Below are positions 62,281-64,000 of a DNA stretch of 64,000 bases, one piece after another. The stretch is from Cytophagales bacterium (lineage in GTDB: Bacteria > Bacteroidota > Bacteroidia > Cytophagales > Spirosomataceae). The translations under genes and the position numbers were made by a program. Position 1 is the stretch's first letter. Every line of letters starts with the position of its first letter. Under the pieces are notes generated by a model. That model did no database searches. It was not told the DNA's origin and worked only from the letters and a program-made list of their open reading frames with translations. The stretch spans positions 1-64,000 of the forward strand of contig RDXN01000039.1 of the NCBI GenBank assembly GCA_004292855.1, given 5' to 3'.

Positions 62281-62985
62281 CTAATACTCTTGCTCTAGCG
62301 GATGCACCATAAACTCGTCGATGACTACGTGGGCGGGGCGGCTCACTATGAACAGCATTGACTCGGCCATGTCTTCGTTTTTGAGCCAGTTTTTTGAGGT
62401 CTCATGGCCATGACCCTTCGCGTGGAAGTGCGAATCGACCAAGCCCGAATACACGCCCGTTACCTTAATGCCAAACTCGCGAACTTCTTTCCGCAAGGCC
62501 CCCATGAATGCTTCCTGGGCATATTTGCTGGCCGTATAAAGCGAACCACCCGCAAAGGTGCGCTTGGCCACGTCGGAAGCCACCACCACCACAAGGCCCG
62601 AACCCTGCGCTTTTAACATTGGCAGGGCGGCTTTGGTCAGAACAAAGGTGCCTTTCACGTTGGTGGCCATCACGCTGTCCCACTCGTCCACTGAGATTTC
62701 GTCCACATTCTTGAAAATGCCGTAACCCGCGTTATTAATCACCACGTCGATGCGGCCGAATTTGTCAATAGCGGTCTGCACAACGGCGGCCATGTCGGTT
62801 TCGTTTGCCACATCGCCGGGAATACCCGTGATACCGGGGTGTTCAGCTTCGAGCGATTGCAGTTCGTCGGCGTTGCGGGCGGTGGCTAGTACGTTTGCAC
62901 CGTTTTGGGCAAGCAAGAGGGCGGTGGCACGGCCAATGCCCCGCGATGCGCCGGATATAATAATGACTTTGTTCTGAATGTTCAT
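62281..62985 (-). CDS. Short-chain dehydrogenase/reductase
   Basis: This 234-residue classical SDR has SGASRGIG (11-18), NNAG (84-87), Ser137, Tyr150 and Lys154 in YTASK. The start at 62985 gives MNIQNKVIIISGA. The substrate is unknown. It is divergent from the EamA-type gene (74 bases between starts). Confidence 0.9.
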   Translation of the reverse strand: MNIQNKVIIISGASRGIGRATALLLAQNGANVLATARNADELQSLEAEHPGITGIPGDVANETDMAAVVQTAIDKFGRIDVVINNAGYGIFKNVDEISVDEWDSVMATNVKGTFVLTKAALPMLKAQGSGLVVVVASDVAKRTFAGGSLYTASKYAQEAFMGALRKEVREFGIKVTGVYSGLVDSHFHAKGHGHETSKNWLKNEDMAESMLFIVSRPAHVVIDEFMVHPLEQEY

Positions 62986-63059
62986 GCGGCAAAAGTACAC
63001 GAAATTGACTGCCAATTTGAGAACTGGAACCGTAACTTCGCTCCACAAAACACCCCGCT

Positions 63060-63968
63060 ATGCTTTACCTCGTTGCCAGCATCGTACTCTCGGTGATGCT
63101 CCTGCTGAACTTCCGGCTTTTTCCGCGCTTCGGCGTAAACACGCTACAAGCCATCGTATTCAACTACCCGGTTTGCTTCCTGACGGGTTATTTGCTGATG
63201 CCCGCCGGACAGACGTTCTCGCTCGATTTTGGGCAAACCTGGACCTGGATGGCTTTTGCGTTGGGCGTTGGGTTCATTGTCACGTTCCTGCTGTCGGGGG
63301 CAAGTACGCAACGGAGCGGCATTACGGCTACCTCTCTGGCCAACAATCTATCGCTCGTAATTCCGGTGGCGTTTAGTTTGCTGGTTTTGGGGGGTGGTAA
63401 GGTATTTGATGGGTTCAACTATCTCGGTATTCTGTTGGCACTTGTGGCTGTAGGGTTGAGTACCTACCAAACGCCCGAACCGGGTCAGGCAACCACTCAG
63501 GCAAAGACCAACGCGCTCTGGTTACCCATTGGTGTTTTCCTGATGTCGGGCCTGACCAACACCATCATCAATTACATGAATGTGCGCTACATCACCGAAC
63601 CGGGCCGGACGGTCCCCGTTACCCTTACGATGGTGCTTGGGGCAATTGTGGCAGGGGCGGTGCTGCTTGGGGTTCGATTAGCACAGGGTAAAGAGCGTGT
63701 TGAGAGTCGAAATGTGTTAGCTGCTTTCACGCTTGGGGTTCCCAATTTCCTGAGTTTCTACACCCTTGTTATGGCTCTCACGGCGTTTGGGGGCAACGGC
63801 GCGTTTGTGTATCCGCTTTATAACATTGGCGTGATTCTGGTAGCGGCTCTGATGGCGGCCTTGTTTTTTGGGGAAAAATTGTCCGGTATAAACCGGCTTG
63901 GGCTGGGATTGGCGGTGTTGGCCATCGGGCTAATCTCGTGGCAGGAGTTGAGCGGGCTTTTTGCATAA
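63060..63968 (+). CDS. EamA/DMT-superfamily transporter
   Basis: This 302-residue protein has about ten hydrophobic helices in two halves, with SLANNLSLVIPVAFSLLVLGG and AFGGNGAFVYPLYNIGVILVAALMAALFFGEKLS near the ends of the halves, as in drug/metabolite transporters. The substrate is unknown. Confidence 0.85.
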   Translation: MLYLVASIVLSVMLLLNFRLFPRFGVNTLQAIVFNYPVCFLTGYLLMPAGQTFSLDFGQTWTWMAFALGVGFIVTFLLSGASTQRSGITATSLANNLSLVIPVAFSLLVLGGGKVFDGFNYLGILLALVAVGLSTYQTPEPGQATTQAKTNALWLPIGVFLMSGLTNTIINYMNVRYITEPGRTVPVTLTMVLGAIVAGAVLLGVRLAQGKERVESRNVLAAFTLGVPNFLSFYTLVMALTAFGGNGAFVYPLYNIGVILVAALMAALFFGEKLSGINRLGLGLAVLAIGLISWQELSGLFA

Positions 63969-64000
63969 TCATGCATAAAACTGGACTGTTTTATGCATGA
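63969..64000 (+). terminator. Inverted repeat at the end of the transporter gene
   Basis: TCATGCATAAAAC (63969-63981) and GTTTTATGCATGA (63988-64000) form a 13-bp perfect inverted repeat with a six-base loop, beginning at the stop codon. It is cut by the window end, so a following T-run cannot be seen. Confidence 0.5.

Overview
The window reads as a chromosome segment of a Bacteroidota bacterium, most likely a member of the Cytophagales close to Spirosoma and its relatives. The evidence is a TonB-dependent receptor with a carboxypeptidase-regulatory-like N-terminal domain, -7 boxes of the TAnnTTTG type, many outer-membrane or periplasmic lipoproteins, a secreted sulfatase, a DUF5117-type zinc metalloprotease, an RHS fragment, and almost no Shine-Dalgarno signal before starts. 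The base composition is moderately GC-rich. AT-rich islands stand out at 18.5-19.3 kb and 46.4-48.0 kb. No insertion sequence, prophage or CRISPR array was seen.

Layout. 1-7.1 kb: the 3' end of a 5S rRNA gene closes an rRNA operon. It is followed by a promoter, a degenerate tRNA-Pro(CGG)-like sequence, a 17-residue Trp-rich leader peptide and an intrinsic terminator (a classical attenuator), and then the complete trpEGDCFBA operon, with a perfect 30-bp inverted repeat between trpB and trpA. 7.1-12.1 kb: a secreted DUF4932-like protein, a secreted sulfatase and a sodium/solute symporter. 12.2-16.5 kb: a minus-strand operon of a conserved hypothetical protein, a cystathionine gamma-synthase/lyase and a secreted thioredoxin-like protein, divergent from a gamma-glutamylcyclotransferase. 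16.8-20 kb: an S41 protease lipoprotein, a CREST/ceramidase-like membrane protein and a truncated RHS remnant. 20-24.7 kb: sucA-sucB (2-oxoglutarate dehydrogenase E1 and E2). 24.8-32.2 kb: CPBP-type membrane protein, single-domain response regulator, CocE/NonD hydrolase, zinc metalloprotease, Tiki/ChaN-like secreted protein, GNAT acetyltransferase. 32.3-40.6 kb: small regulator/enzyme units: beta-propeller lipoprotein and Crp/Fnr regulator; SDR and TetR with matching palindromic operators; sterol desaturase-family protein; VOC protein; AraC regulator divergent from a PhyH-type dioxygenase; an NMT1/THI5-like binding protein. 40.7-46.5 kb: TonB-dependent receptor, TPR protein, NAD-dependent epimerase.

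46.4-48.0 kb holds the most notable accessory unit: an AAA/OLD-type ATPase whose stop codon overlaps the start of a small protein with TOPRIM-like acidic motifs. This is a compact two-gene candidate for anti-phage defence in the RloAB/AbiL/PARIS style. metG follows divergently. 50.4-57.1 kb is an exopolysaccharide cluster: a receiver with Glu in place of the phospho-acceptor Asp, a receiver-like/sugar-transferase fusion, two family 2 glycosyltransferases, an O-antigen-ligase/polymerase-like membrane protein and a GT4-like glycosyltransferase, mostly with overlapping or tightly packed ends. 57.1-64 kb: aldo/keto reductase, PLP-dependent decarboxylase, two FMN-binding split-barrel proteins, a GH5 lipoprotein, an SDR and an EamA-type transporter.

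Gene functions were assigned by reading motifs in the translated sequences. No database search was run, so family names for less conserved proteins are provisional.
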